Source of the DNA: Albifimbria verrucaria
Taxonomy: Eukaryota > Ascomycota > Sordariomycetes > Hypocreales > Stachybotryaceae
Direction: 5' to 3'
Assembly: GCA_020081605.1 (NCBI GenBank)
Contig: JAHREC010000030.1
Span: 1,364,001 to 1,428,000 of the forward strand
DNA: 64,000 nt
Shown: positions 37,364 through 50,217 of the stretch, piece after piece
Position numbering within the stretch: position 1 is the stretch's first letter
Layout of the letters: the number at the start of each line of letters is the position of its first letter
Program-made: the position numbers and the translations under genes
The notes under the pieces: model-generated
What the model saw: only the letters and a program-made list of their open reading frames with translations
Database searches by the model: none
Told to the model about the DNA's origin: nothing

Positions 37364-38475
37364 ATGGTCGAATCGCGTCTTTTAAGCCTATGAAGATAGG
37401 CAACATTGAAGTGAAGCACCGGGTGGGAATGCCCTCGCTTACTCGCTTCAGAGCAACCGAGTCTCGTGTCCCAACCCCGTTGATGAAAGAATACTACTCT
37501 CAGCGCGCGGCCGTTCCTGGGACTCTTATACTTGCCGAGGGTACATTTGTGTCGCAACTTTGTGGCGGCTTTGCCTACGCGCCAGGTATCTGGAATGAGG
37601 CTCAAGTTAAGGCTTGGCGAGAAATTACGGATGAGGTGCACCGTAAGGGCTGCTTTATCTATTGCCAGTTGTTCCTTATGGGTCGCGTTGCTGATCCAAT
37701 TGTGGCTGCGAAAGAAGGCGTTCCAATTGTCGCTCCAAGTGCAATTCCGGTAGACGAAGGCGCTCCGATGCCCAAGGCCTTAACTGTGGAGGAGATAAAG
37801 AACATTGTTCAAGATTTCGGGAAGCTGCAAAAATGCCGTCCGCGCAGGATTTGATGGTGTTGAGTGTCATGCTGCGAATGGGTACTTGATCGACCAATTC
37901 CTTCAAGACGTCAGCAATCAACGCGATGACGAGTACGGAGGAAGTGTAGAGAACAGGTCTCGCTTCGTGGATGAAGTTATGAAAGCGCTTGTCGCTGCCA
38001 TCGGTCCAGAGCGAGTCGGGCTTCGACTGAGCCCTTGGAGTACTTTCCAGGCTATGAAGATGGCAGATCCCATCCCGCAATTCACAGACGTGATAAACAA
38101 AGCCAAGAAGCTAAAGCTTGCGTACCTGCATCTCATCGAGTCCCGAATCTCAGGCACTGATGATTACAGTGGCAAAGAGACCCTAGACTTCGCATACAAG
38201 CTATGGGATGGCCCTCTGCTGGTGGCTGGTGGCTACTCACCGGCAGAGGCTCTCTCACTGGTTGATATAAGATATCCGGAAAAGAACATCATCGTTATGT
38301 TTGGTCGCTATTTCCTTGCAAACCCAGATCTAGTATTTAGAATTATGAAAGGTCTGGATCTCAACTCTTACGACCGGAACTCATTTTATACCCCGAAACA
38401 CCCCTGGGCTATTCAGACTACCCCTTTAGCGAGGAATACCTAGCAGTTGCTAAAAATGGTGTTTTGAAAATCTGA
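37364..38475 (+). CDS. Old yellow enzyme-type NADH:flavin oxidoreductase, frame-broken
   Basis: FMN-dependent ene-reductase of the OYE family. In order: MVESRLFKPMKIGNIEVKHR start, MPSLTRFRA (FMN/active-site strand), the AEGTFVS segment, a conserved QLFLMGR, GFDGVECHAANGYLIDQFL (substrate His and Asn region), ENRSRF, VGLRLSPW, and VMFGRYFLANPDL near the end (FMN phosphate-binding). Four missing bases are inferred: T run 37380-37383, about 37822, A run 37829-37833 and A run 38396-38398. Total then is 372 codons, the usual length. No intron. Likely role: NADPH-dependent reduction of activated C=C bonds, cytosolic. Confidence 0.9.
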
Positions 38476-38973
38476 GAACACGAAACTCGTCTAGGGCTAT
38501 AGTTGATAATAACATTCGAAATGGCATAAAAAATTCCAATGGTTCTTTGATTAGTACCATTTCCATTCCCGTCCAAAATCTTTTGAGTATCCTAGTCCAT
38601 CTTATCTCCATGAAAACAGGCACTGCCTGGTCCCCACTCCAAGAGCTTGCCATCTACCAATTAATAACTCTCATACTCATCACTAAGGCTCTGTTCACAC
38701 ATAAGAGTCTTTACAGGCAAATTCTGAGCTCCTGACAAACCAAGGCACATATTCGATATGCTACCTGCGCAAGTCCTCAGAGCCTGATACGCAGTGTTAA
38801 CTCTGGTAACATTTGCTACTAGAGAGCTAATACTAAGCTTTAACATGAATAAATAAGCCTTCTTAAGATCCGCGATATGCCGTTGCTATTTATGCCTCTT
38901 CATTTTTCCTATCATCTCCTCCAATAATCCTGCATAATATAATAAACATTGGGTTGAGTCCATGGTCCCATAC
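38476..38973. other. Short AT-rich spacer
   Basis: 3' ends of two convergent genes. Nothing else seen. Confidence 0.55.
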
Positions 38974-40511
38974 TCAGATGCACTGAGAGTACCAGTCATT
39001 CATTTTTGTGCATGTCCATGGGGCTTCACATCGTGTAGGGCCACTCCAGCCGTTACCTCCACACTGACCCCAGCGAACTTGGGTTGGGCCAGTAGAAGTT
39101 GAAGTGGGAGGTGGCTGAGAAGTGGTAGAAGTCGACAGCTTAGTAGTTGAAGTTGATGTACGAGTAGTCGAGGTAGCAGAGCGTGTTGTTGAAGTAGCAG
39201 AACGTGTTGTGCTTGTTGGTGTTCCACCATTCAAAGCATTCACAGCCGCGGCATGTTTGTATACCAACGGCTGGGCTTCGGCATCGTCCAGATAAATGGT
39301 GAATCCATCGTTGTGGTTGCGTCCCGTTGAGTAACCCGAAAATCCGAACTGCCAGTACATATCCGACATCTGAAGCCCCAGGGAGACTTCCTGCCATCTC
39401 CCGACAACCTCTGTTCTAGGGCGGCTGTTGCTTGACAACCATCCGTACTCTTCATGGACAACTGGCTTACCCCTGAAGCCTTGGAATGGTCGATTATCCA
39501 CTGCTCTGTCCATTCCGGGGTCTTGCTCCACCAATCAGGGTAGGAGTGGAAGGTAGTGTAGTCAATGTTTGGCAGTTTGGTCTCAGCGTCAAAGTCGCCG
39601 CCATCCGCCCCATTGTAAGTCCAATCACTAGACTCGCGGTTGAATGTGCCTTCACTTCCCGTCGTCACAAGATGGTTGGAGTCGAGTGACTTGATGTACG
39701 TGCTAATTTCGTCGTACCAAGCAGTAATTAAGTCGGCGTTGCAGTTGGGGCCACGAGGAAGATTTCTGGTGCCATCAGCGCCACATCGTGCCTCGTTGGC
39801 AACCTCCCAGGCAAAAATTGCTGGAGAATTCTTGTAGCGAGTTACGACGGCTGAGATGTAGTTCTTAAATGCCTTCTTAATTGCAGGAAGTCGATAAAAC
39901 TGCGAAGGTACTTTGGTTAGCACTTTTGTTCAGCTTTTCAACGACTCGGAATAATTTCTCACATCGTCATGGTATCTGCCACCGTAGTTGACGGTGTAGA
40001 CATCCATTCCACCGTAGTCCGCCCAGTTGTTGGTGAGAGCGAGCACAAGTTTAAGTCCAGTTGTCTCAGCTGCCTTCACAACCACATCGAGCTTGCTCAG
40101 GTCGATTTCAACAGTTCCATCAGGATTAAATCGCTGAAAGACTGTAGATTCACCACCAGTACCATACTGAGGAAGTCCGCCGGAGATTGTGGTTTTGTTT
40201 TGGTCATGGAATGCCCATGTTCGACCAACCTTGAGACCAGCCGCAATGGCCGCATTCATGCCCACCTCCACATCTTTGTAATGGTCGGTGCCCCACTAGC
40301 AATATGTCAGTAAAGTCAAGCCTTCTGGGGTTTGGCAAAGGAAAAAACATACTACGTTGAAAGGCCAGTAGTATGCGTTAGAGCCAGCAAAGATGAAATC
40401 TTTCCCATTCAATGAGAACTTCTCGCCATTAGTCGTCACAAACCCAGCAGGCGCTTGAGCTGCGACCTGGCCTGCCAACGCCAAGCCAAACGCGGCAATT
40501 GAACCATACAT
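38974..40511 (-). CDS. GH5 (subfamily 7-like) endo-beta-1,4-mannanase with C-terminal CBM1
   Basis: Secreted hemicellulase. Signal peptide [19 protein letters not shown], then the GH5 barrel: [29 protein letters not shown], the acid/base Glu in WEVANEARC and the nucleophile Glu in HEEYGW. A Ser/Thr-rich linker with repeats of STTRSAT follows, then a fungal cellulose-binding CBM1 ([16 protein letters not shown]... ending DWYSQCI). Introns at 40296-40352 and 39900-39962 on the minus strand. One missing base is inferred in the C run 39470-39473, which lies within the catalytic segment just before the nucleophile. Expected to cleave mannan chains in plant cell walls. Confidence 0.95.
39125..39225 (-). 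repeat. Tandem linker repeat in GH5 gene
   Basis: The Ser/Thr linker is encoded by about four near-identical 21-base units ([28 protein letters not shown]), a typical flexible O-glycosylated linker before CBM1. Confidence 0.8.
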
Positions 40512-40620
40512 TTTCGCAATAGAGCTTATACCTAGTCGTTAACGAAGCCCTTAACTGCTGCAATGAATCCAGATGGTATCGAGTGAGCAGAACTGCAGGC
40601 ATTTGTACGTCTTTTCTGTC

Positions 40621-40630
40621 ATATATATAA
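40621..40630 (-). promoter_or_regulatory. TATA-like box of GH5 gene
   Basis: TATATATA-type sequence about 110 bases upstream of the start at 40511. Confidence 0.55.
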
Positions 40631-40689
40631 GCATCTAAACATCAATTAAAGTAGGATGAAGTAATCATGAGGACCGCTACCCCTTCTCA

Positions 40690-40870
40690 ATTCGGCAGGC
40701 CGGTCGCCTTTGACCCGGGGTGGTGGGCGAGATCGTGGGACTGGGCGCGCCAAGAAGGAGCCTCGAGCCACCGTCCTGCTGCTTTTGAACCGCCGGGACC
40801 CCAAGACCCGCCCCCAGACAGCAAAGAAGTGAACGCCACGATCTTTGACTCCGCATTTGGGGTTGAACAG
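40690..40870. other. GC-rich island of unknown nature
   Basis: A roughly 180-base block is much richer in G and C than its AT-rich surroundings, with C and G runs and Pro/Arg-rich frames open on both strands. No family recognised. It could be a fragment of a repeat or foreign insertion; not called as a gene. Confidence 0.4.
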
Positions 40871-43290
40871 ATCTCCAAAACACATGGCAGAATGTGATGT
40901 CTTGTTCAATCTCGTCGTTCATATGCATTCGAGCATTTATTGACACTTAGTAAAAGGAGTTTTAATTCACTATTCAGACAGAGAAGTCTTGCCTCTGGAC
41001 TGCAAATGGCCAAGGGGCAGAAGCAGTGCTTGTGGCTAAGCGAACTGCCAATCGCCTATGCAGGCCTCATACTGTGGGGTCTCGACAATGGCTCCTCTCT
41101 TCAACGGAGAGCATCAAATTTCCCTCATGGTTTGCTACTTTACCATCCTTGTATAGCGTCGACAAGGAGGCGGAAGGAGTACTAGACCAGCCATTCTATT
41201 TCAATGAAATGTAATCAGTACTAGATCGAGAGTCGCAAGACATGTTTTTACGACTTTTTCCCTGAATGTTCCGGGGTCTGAATTCTGGGGACGCTTTCAA
41301 CTTGAGTCTCACTTAACAGAGATGGATATTTAGCTTTCGTAATCTCAACTAGCACAAACTTGAGCTTTATATAGAGTGCATAGATCTCTGGTCTCCAAGA
41401 ATAAAGAGTATCAGGCCAGAGTGTTAGAGTAGTAATGTGAGTAAACAGCGAACCACGTCCAGCCCAAACAGCCAGACTCGTCAAGATTATTTCTTACGTC
41501 CTCGGCTGAATGATTCAATTGCTCTAAATCACTTTTTAATGCCCGAATTTATGGATATGAAGTGATGCCTATTTTTGCTTCGAACTCCAATTTAGGCCAA
41601 ATCACGAAAGCTCGGCTATCCTCAGTTCTCTGGTCATGTGTGCGTATCATACAACAGTACCACTTACTATAAGCAACTTCTAAATTATTCCATCACCTTT
41701 TTCTAAAAGTTTTGAGCCACCCATTTTCTGTCTCTCAGGCCAGCAACCTGTATAAAGAATACATGAATAGCGCCCCAATGACAGCCAATAACAGAGAAAC
41801 CTCCAGCACATGTAGTGGCCAGATGAGCCATTTAGATTAGATAATGGTAGGTCATCGTAATACAACAAGGCATTACTGCTTATAGTCAATCCTGATTTTA
41901 ATTCTTGCTGTTAGATACAAGATAATAACATATTATAGGTCCATCATTGCTGGCTATATGTCATGGCTGGTGCGACTTTGACATTACTAAATGGAGATGC
42001 CATGGTTCGAAACTTTCTAGCCCTTTAGCGCTACTACTCACGAGTCATTGATTTAGGTGCCGAGTTTTAGGCTTGCATCCTATCTTGTTACTTGAAAAAT
42101 AGCCGCTCCTTCAGTCAAACAGGCGAACCAATATGGTGTTGAGTATCGCCTCTGGATGTTCATCACTACCTGGACATTATTTTGTAAGTTTTTGACAATA
42201 AATAAGGGTGAATTTAAACCAAAGTAGCAGTTTATGATAATATCCAGTTGAACGGAACAATCATAGCTCAAACTATTCTGGAGTGCCCTGGTCGATATTG
42301 TATTGAAGGCTAGATCAATAATTGTCTGACACCACGCAAGCGCGGTCTAAGCCTGCCTTGAACAAGCCTCTCTGATTTGCTAACTTTAAGACACATGATA
42401 TGCAATGTATATGCACGAAAACCATCCTATTGTCCAGAACAAGCCAATTGAGACTTGTCGCTATCATTTGCTATCTCCAATGGGGAGGAAATGACATGGA
42501 TGAAATGAGGGTTCCGTTAGCATTCTACCCACAAAACACCGGCCCCAAGCCAACCATGTAGCAAGTCAGTTCTAATCGCCAGGCACTGATATAATCCTGC
42601 TATTCTACATGAGTCTAGGCTCGTATATGAATATCGGATCGCTATACCTGCTAAATCCCTGTACTTGGATATTCCTGAACAAAAGAATTCGTAAGAAGTT
42701 GTTATGCCGATTTTATTGTGGCAACACGAAAATACCGCAGGACCTATTGTCTTGGTCTTCGTCGTGCCGAAACCCAATAGTAGCTCATTATATATCTGCT
42801 CGTGTCTGAATTAGCACATCTTTGGGGACTCGTCTGTAACCAGTAATCCTTCAATTCTATTTGACGACAATGCCAAAGACCGATAAAACGACCGAAATCC
42901 ATCTTACTTCTTCCAATGCTCCTCGACCCCGCTTACCATACTATCGTCGTTCGTGGCACCTAGTATTTTCCGAACCAATAATAGTCCACCTCCATTTCTT
43001 CCAGGTCAATCATGGCAGAACCTCCAATGCGATTGATGCATTTGGGATCCGCCGTAAATCCTACTTTGCAACAAGGTAGGATGGATGGAACGTTATACTC
43101 GCAACAGTACCATGCGAGCCGGCTGATCCGGTTCACTGCAAATAATATAAGAGGTGCTGGGTGAAGGCGAGTAGGAAATTTGCTATGTTTTCTCTTCATT
43201 TTTAAGTTGACCCCTTGTAACCAACTCTGCTATACTGATATTTGTTAAAACCATCACATCAGATCTGCACTCTTGTTATCCAACGCCACC

Positions 43291-44852
43291 ATGGGGTCTA
43301 TTCTCATGCTAGTGCTGTCACAGCTAATTGCATGCCTTGCTATCAGTGTCAAAGCCGTGCCCGAGATTCGTGTACCTCTCTCGCCAAGCACCAGCGCATC
43401 AATCGAACATCAACCATTTTTCTCATCCTTTTCGATTGAGCCTGCTTTTTGGGTTGAATTTGCGGGCACAGCTGCCCAGCCCAATGCATTGTTTCTTAAA
43501 CTGATTGGTCAACTTACTGACCGTGGATCGCAACCCATTATTCGCCCAGGCGGTATCACTATGGACAGTCTGATTTTCGACCCTGATGGCAGTGATCTGG
43601 TCAGGACGATGGGCCCAAAGGGGAGGTTTATCGTACAACAGTTGGACCTGCGTATTTCAAAAGCTGGTCTAATTTCCCTCAAGGGGTGACTTTTATCTCA
43701 ACGCTCAATTTTGGAAACAACAGCCTTGACATTGCAAGGGACCTAGCCCTCGCATCGATAAAATACCAGGGAGACAGAATCAGGTACTTTGAGGTGGGAA
43801 TGAGCCAAATCATTTTCCTCGCTCCCGATGGAATTACGAACCTGCCCGGTACGTTGCCCAGTGGAAAGAGTGGGCAGCAGCTATTGATAAGGCTACGGGT
43901 CGAGGGGCGAAGCAGTGGTGGGCTTCATCCGCCACAACCGACAATACAGCCCTCAATGTAAGACCTGTGGATATCATCCCTCTGGGTGTTGATAACGAGA
44001 ACCAAGTTGGGCAATTTTCTCTGCACTCGTATGTTTACAACACCTGCACTCCTCAGAATGCAGCTTTGGCAACCATAGAAAATCTGTTGAACCATACGCA
44101 AATTGTCTCCTTCGCCGAGGTTCAAGTTGCGCCTTCAGCGCGCGCCTCTCTCAAGCATGGTAAGCCATGGGTCATGGGTGAATTCAACTCGGTTGCGTGT
44201 TCTGGAAAGCCGAACGTGACGGACACTTTCGCAAACGCCCTTTGGATCATTGACACACAACTCACATATGCGGTTTTGAATGCTTCATCTGTGAACCTCC
44301 ATCAGGGGGAACTCTGGTTCTTCAAAGCAACAGTCAGACGAATACTCCCGGATTTTCAGCCTATAGCTTCGTTTATCCTCGGGACAGTGAGAAGTGGGGA
44401 ATGCCAGAGCCAATCCAGGCTATAGTGGCTTGTTATTCCTGGCTGAGGTTTTTGCCAAACCAAATACCCGTGTTCTACGTCTGGAAGCGCCTGTGGGTGT
44501 AGACCGCAACCGATTTTCCGCTTATGCAACGTACGAAGGAGGCCGGTTGTCCAAACTTGTTCTCCTCAACCTGAATCCATATTACGCAGGATCAACAAAT
44601 GATTCCTCTGTTCAGATCAAAATCACACAGTCTACAGGCCAAACGCAGCCGTATGTGAAGAGATTAACAGCACCTTTCACAAACGAAAAGGATGCGGCTA
44701 AAGTTCTGTGGGCGGGACAGTCATTCAAGCAAGGCGATGCATCTGGAAACGTCAACATCGAAAGATTGCCAGCCGACGGTATTGTTCGCCTTCGAGGAAG
44801 TGAGGCAGTTCTTATATCCTTTGGTAGTGATGTTTTCGGTCTATCATCGTAG
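43291..44852 (+). CDS. GH79 beta-glucuronidase (secreted), frame-broken
   Basis: Signal peptide MGSILMLVLSQLIACLAISVKA. The catalytic barrel follows with FFSSFSIEPAFWVEF, IIRPGGITMDS, the acid/base Glu in FEVGNEPNHFP and the nucleophile Glu in WVMGEFNSVAC. The C-terminal GH79C beta-domain contains VLLNLNPYYAGS and ends in EAVLISFGSDVF. Four missing bases are inferred: G run 43620-43623, A 43799-43800, G run 44305-44309 and about 44404. The repaired total is 522 codons, normal for GH79. No intron. The start at 43291 is in a good context (CACCATGG); an upstream Met at 43273 is possible. Expected to release glucuronic acid from arabinogalactan or xylan-derived oligosaccharides. Confidence 0.9.
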
Positions 44853-45747
44853 GAGGAATTATTAACCATACCACATGCAGCAATCTTCTCTTCTCTTTTT
44901 CCTTCGTTCCGTCATCTTTCTCTTTTTCCCCTTTTATGTTGTTGCTGTTTGTTAGTTTATCTTTGCACCCTTTTCAATTATCAGCTAGGCTTTTCGCCAT
45001 CCTCTCTTGCGAGCTGGCTATCAAATTCGGAGAGTCCATCAAATGCACGCGTTATTTATACTTCATAGAACAGCTTTTGGGCGATTATTTACGCAACAAG
45101 AGAGATCTATCCAATAAAATACTATGATCACTTGTGTAGCCATAACACTTCATCTCATCATTTGTTGGCAACACGAACGACATGGCCTGACGACTTTGTT
45201 GCTGGGGAAACTTGATCTAGGCACTGGTCGCCTACATTTCCAGATTTGGAAAGATTATTTTTCTACCAAGTTCAGACTACCATTGAAACTCCAAATAAGC
45301 ATGCGTCCGAGTTAGTAAATGCCGCCGGTGACTCGATCCAGTTTCTATTAGTCGGGAAACCCATTTTACCCCATGAAAATCCTGCAGCGGAGCCCTCGTG
45401 ACCAAAAACTTGGTCGTTCCATTTCTCACTGTTCCTTGATGCTTGGATGGGTGGCCTGAGCGTAGGGTTAAGACTATGCCTATTATGGGGTCGTAGCCTA
45501 CGGTTTCCCATGGGGCCCCATACGCTGATCCCCGTGGGAGAGTGAAGTGAGGGTCATAGCTCGTGTTACAAATGCTGGTGCAGTGCATTTAAAGCATGAT
45601 GAAGAATCTTTAAAAGGCGTCTGATTCTTTCGGTATGTCCTTCGCCTTCTGGACTCTCGTCTTCTGACAACTCCCAAGGTGGCCGTTGACGACACAAACT
45701 CCATCAAAGGCGTCTGTTTTGCTGTCTTTGGGACTCAATCTTCCAAA
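44853..45747. other. Promoter region of sugar transporter
   Basis: Only short frames without recognisable composition. Confidence 0.5.
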
Positions 45748-47426
45748 ATGGAGACAGCTACAAAGCCAACAATCTGGCGTTCAATCAAGAGCAATCCCAA
45801 GGTGCTCTTCATTGCATTCTTTGCCTCGTAAGACAGACCGTGCCATATCTCAGAGACATGATGGCTAACAGAGCACCAGCCTCGGCGGGTTTGAGTATGG
45901 GTACCAACAAGGTGTTCTCGGCCAATCTTTGGTCATGACTCGATTCACCGAAAACTTCCCTCAGTTGTGCAATCCTCATCAGCAACTGGCTGGCTCACGT
46001 CTATCCTCCAGCTTGGAGGTATCCTCGGCTCTCTATCTGCAGGTGTTCTTGGTGAACTTATTTCCAGAAAGTACACAATGTTCATCGCCTGCTGCTGGGT
46101 CATCCTGGGTAGCTACCTTTATGTCGGCGCTACTCCTGGAACATCAGCACTGCTGTACGCTGGACGTTTCTTTACCGGCATAGGTGTCGGCCTGTTCAGC
46201 GGTGTCGGCCCTTTGTACAACGCTGAGCTATCTGCACCCGAGATGCGAGGTCTGCTCGTGTCGTTTTACCAACTCGCAACGATTCTGGGAATCATGTTAT
46301 CATTTTGGGTTGGCTACGGTAGCAACTATATCGGAGGCACCGGCCATGGCCAATCGAATCTGGCTTGGATGTTGCCTTCCATCATTCAGGGCATTCCGGC
46401 TGTTGCATTGGCAATTGGTATCTGGTTCATGCCTTTCTCTCCTCGTTGGCTGGTCAAGGTTGGACGCGACGAGGAAGCTAAATCAACTCTGGCTTGGATG
46501 CGGAAACTGCCTCTCGACCATGACGACATTCAGGTTGGATACCTCGAAATCAAAGCTGAAGCTATGTTCGAACAGAAGGTCTTTGCCCGCGATTTCCCAC
46601 ATCTTGCCGAGAAAGGAAAAAGTCGATTCATGCAGCAGATGGCGCAATATGTCATTTGCTTCAAATCGAAAGACAACATGAAGCGTGTTTGCACTGCCTG
46701 GTTGATCATGTTCTGGCAGCAGTGGTCTGGTATCGATGCCATTATCTACTACGCTTCCAACGTTTTTATCAGCCTGGGTCTCACTGGTGGAACTATAGCT
46801 CTGCTGGCCACCGGCGTCACTGGTGTTGTGTTCTTAATTAGCACCATCCCAGCTATGCTTATTATCGACAGAGTTGGCCGGAAACCATTGCTTCTTGTCG
46901 GCTCCGTCGTCATGTGTGCTAGCATGGTGACTGTGGGCATCATTGTAGCCAAGTTCCGACACGATTGGCCGTCTCATGTTGCAGCTGGCTGGTCTGCAGT
47001 CGCTCTCATCTGGGTCTACATTGCTGGTTTCGGCGCGACCTGGGGTCCAGTGTCGTGGACCCTCATCTCTGAGATCTTCCCGCTTTCTATTCGAGCCAAA
47101 GGAGCCTCAATTGGAGCCTCCAGCAACTGGCTCAACAACTTTGCCATTGCCTTCTTTGTGCCTCCTATGCTTGAGGCCTGGGCTTGGGGACATATATTTT
47201 CTTCGCTGTCTTCTTGTTGGCTGGCATTGTGTGGGTTTGGTTTTGTCTCCCTGAGACGAAGAACGCCACCCTTGAGGACATGGATCGCATTTTCAAGAGT
47301 CGTGCGGGAGAGCGTGACGCAGAACTGCTACGAGAGGTGCAGCACGAAGTCGGCCTTCTACGTCAGCCTGTTGATCATAAGTCGTCGCTGGACAAGAGTG
47401 AGAAGGGGCATGTAGAGGAACTATAA
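45748..47426 (+). CDS. MFS sugar transporter
   Basis: About 543 codons after repair, twelve-helix sugar porter family. Visible landmarks: FEYGYQQGVLGQS near the start, the inter-helix loop with SRKYTM, PFSPRWLVKVGR between halves, WQQWSGIDAIIYYASNVF, DRVGRKPLLL, and the end LPETKNATLEDMDRIF (PETK loop of sugar porters). An intron at 45828-45879 splits a Ser codon. Two missing bases are inferred at about 45964 and in G run 47186-47189. Expected plasma-membrane import of mono- or disaccharides by proton symport; substrate unknown. It lies 0.9 kb downstream of the GH79 gene on the same strand, so uptake of released sugars is a natural inference. Confidence 0.9.
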
Positions 47427-48475
47427 GGGCTCGGGTTTGGTATTACTGGACTTAGGTATGAAACGAAGCTAGGAATTGTTTGTATTTGTATCTAACATGT
47501 TAATATTCCCATAAAAGCACTAAATGCATGCTATGATCTCTCTGTTTACATTCTTAAAATACTCAAGACAATTTCCATTGTGTATCAATCCATTTAAACA
47601 TATCTTCTTGAATGCGCGAAAGTGCAGGATAAGTAGTGATTTTGGAACGACTATGTCATCGTATGGATACATAATGTAATACCTTGAACCCTGTATAGGC
47701 CATCATTATTGTGTTATAGCTTTATATGACGAGGGAAGATTCTGGTACACCCGTCATTAACTAATGCAACTGGCTTCGATGTATTAAGATTTTATACTGT
47801 TTTAAATGGACCCTTTCCTTATCTGGTACTTCTGTATATCTTACACCTTTGCGCACGCAAAAGATTGACTATACGCCGCCATGGGAGCTCGTAATTCGAG
47901 CCGCTCTGGCAGTTGAATGAATTCGATTCACCATTTTTGGCTGTTCTGGAGTGCAGCATCTGATACATGAAAAATCTCAATGGTTCCGTCGCCAGTTTTC
48001 GATCCGTCGGACAATTTGTGCTGTGACTTCTAGGGTAGCTGCAACACTAGCATTACGGGAATGTCTCAGGGCATTTCCGGACGCCAGGATGGCTCAATGG
48101 CCAAGTCGGCATCTACCGCGAATCCTTGCCCAGATCAGGTTCGTTTAGGTTGCACTAGTAGGAATTTCTTCCTCGTCATGTGGAGTTGCGTAGCCTACAC
48201 CCCCTGTTTTGGGCATAATCCCAACGCTCCCACTTTCTGGACTCGACTCTTTCTTTCTTCATGCATGAGCAAGACACTTTCCGTGGATCGAGTTTGGAAA
48301 AACGAATCGTCCACCCAGCTCGGAATTTAGCGACTACAGCTTTTAGTCGTGTATCCTCGTCAGATTGCATCTACTGATTGGATGTTCGATGGACGCGTCG
48401 TTCAACTGCTTGGCTTCGGGAGAGGGCCCTACAAGCCCCGATTGACCGAGACAAATCCTCCGCACAACCGGCAAC
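47427..48475. other. Non-coding spacer
   Basis: Searched for a Zn2Cys6 cluster that could belong to the next gene; none found. Only short frames without composition. Confidence 0.5.
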
Positions 48476-49844
48476 ATGTCGTTCCTCGCCCCGGAAGATC
48501 CATCTCTAGATCCCCAGTTTTTCAACTGCAGGAGGAGCTTAGATCCGTGCTCTTCGCCGGCGTGTCCAACCTCTCACCGAGTCGGCCTTCTACTCCCCAG
48601 GGGAGGAGGAGTTGGAGCCGCAGCAGACCCTCAACTTTTCCAACACTAAAATTACCGTTCCTCAGGCAAGGTTAATTCGGTATCTTCAGAATTGGATCAC
48701 GGAGTGCGCCCCGCATTTAGATAAGTTCGATGAAGATCAGCATTTCCAGATCGAGGTGCCCTTGATGGCGCAGAAGTCGCCTGCTTTATTGTACGCAATG
48801 CTTGCGTTCTCAGCAAGGCAGATGGAGAGAAGACGCATAGTTTCGAAAAACTGTGATAGTCTAGAGCTATACCAGGAAAGCATTAGACTTCTAAGCCCGG
48901 GGCTACAAGCCAAGGATCCAAATATGCTAGTTACTGCATGCATCCTCGCTGTTTTTGAGTTGATGTCGGGCGATGCGAGAGACTGGAAACGTCATGTCGA
49001 GGGCTGTGCTTCACTCTTCGAATTCTTTGGGGTAAATGGCTTCAGTGGCGGACTCCCTCAAGCAGTCTTTTGGTGCTATGCGAGAATGGAGCTGTGCGGC
49101 GCCATCATCTCTGATGGTGCAGAAACAACGGTCTTAGCCCTTGATAGATGGCTCCCGCCCATAGATGAGCCATTCGCATCACCAGAAGCCTCTGAGAAGC
49201 ATATCACAGGCCTCTTCCACCAAGCCAGTCGTCATTCGGCCGATATGCATGCCAATTGGGCAATATATTTGTGTACAAAAGTATGTGACCTCAGATTTCG
49301 CCGAACACAATACCTGGAACTAGGAAGGACCGACTTTCATGACAACCGATCATTCAAAGATCAATGGGACGCGTTGTGGGCTGAAATGAAGTTTTGGCTC
49401 GATGAACGACCACCCTCGATGAAACCAATTGTCCTAGTTGATGCGGAAGATAAACACAGTTTCCCAACAATCATGTTTCCTCACTGGGCTGCCATATCCA
49501 GTAATCAGGTTTACCACGCCGCGTGTATTTTGATGCTGGAGATGCAGCCACATGGAGGGACCCTCGACTCGCAATGTCTGGCGCTATGGCATGCGAGGCA
49601 GGTTTGTGGTATCTCGTGTGCAAATGCCCATCCAGGTAGCATGGTGAACTCTATACAACCTCTGTACATAGCCGGCCGGTTATTCTCGCACATGAGTGAA
49701 AGACAGCAGATAGCGCAGCTTCTAAATTCCATAGAGTGCGGGACAGGTTGGGGAGCATTGTGGCGATTGAGAGATCTCGAGGTCGAATGGAGGTACGAGA
49801 TTAATGAGGTCTGGGATATTCGAGAATCATTTAATTTCAGTTGA
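48476..49844 (+). CDS. Fungal-specific transcription factor domain protein without visible zinc cluster
   Basis: About 457 codons. The start at 48476 gives MSFLAPEDPSLDPQF; two missing bases (T run 48528-48532 and about 48576) lead into the long open frame that continues to 49844. The body is a helical fungal regulator domain: RLIRYLQNWITECAPHLD, ALLYAMLAFSARQMER, and a late ISSNQVYHAACILML. No Zn2Cys6 or other DNA-binding domain was found in it or within several hundred bases upstream, so it may be a cofactor, a truncated regulator, or have an unmapped 5' exon. It faces the regulator at 50218-52023 tail to tail and follows the GH79-MFS pair. Confidence 0.75.
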
Positions 49845-50217
49845 CTATCAAATATTCGCTCCTCACAAATCTCATGGTCTCTTTTCCTCGGATTTTTGCC
49901 TTGTCTCTGCTACGATATTTGATAGGTAGGCGGTAATATACCATGCACACAAAGAACTTGATGGCACTTTAAAAATGTCTATAGTGCAGCTGTAGGTCTA
50001 ACAGTTGACCATCTTGGAAGGCTGGCATCCGCCCAACCATAAGAACAAGTATTTCGGTATCGCCCTAAGTAATTAGGTGAAGTTTGCCTCGAAATTCAAC
50101 ACGGTTGAAGAGCCAACAGGACCGAGTTTAGCCAATGCTAGATATAACTTATGCATAGCTAAAGGCCCAGCCTCAATTCCCTTACGCTCCTTATTAGTTT
50201 ATATGCCTATATACAAC
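49845..50217. other. Convergent 3' spacer
   Basis: 3' ends of two regulators. Nothing else seen. Confidence 0.55.

Larger units (their letters stand above)
40512..43290. other. Non-coding stretch between GH5 and GH79
   Basis: 2.8 kb. A GC-rich island at 40690-40870 (listed separately) interrupts otherwise AT-rich sequence. The rest holds only short unsupported frames. Confidence 0.5.

Noticed and set aside
29076..38475. P450, epoxide hydrolase-like enzyme, regulator and flavin oxidoreductase as a secondary-metabolite cluster
   Set aside because: Genes are 2 kb or more apart, there is no backbone enzyme (PKS, NRPS or terpene synthase), and the hydrolase is secreted.
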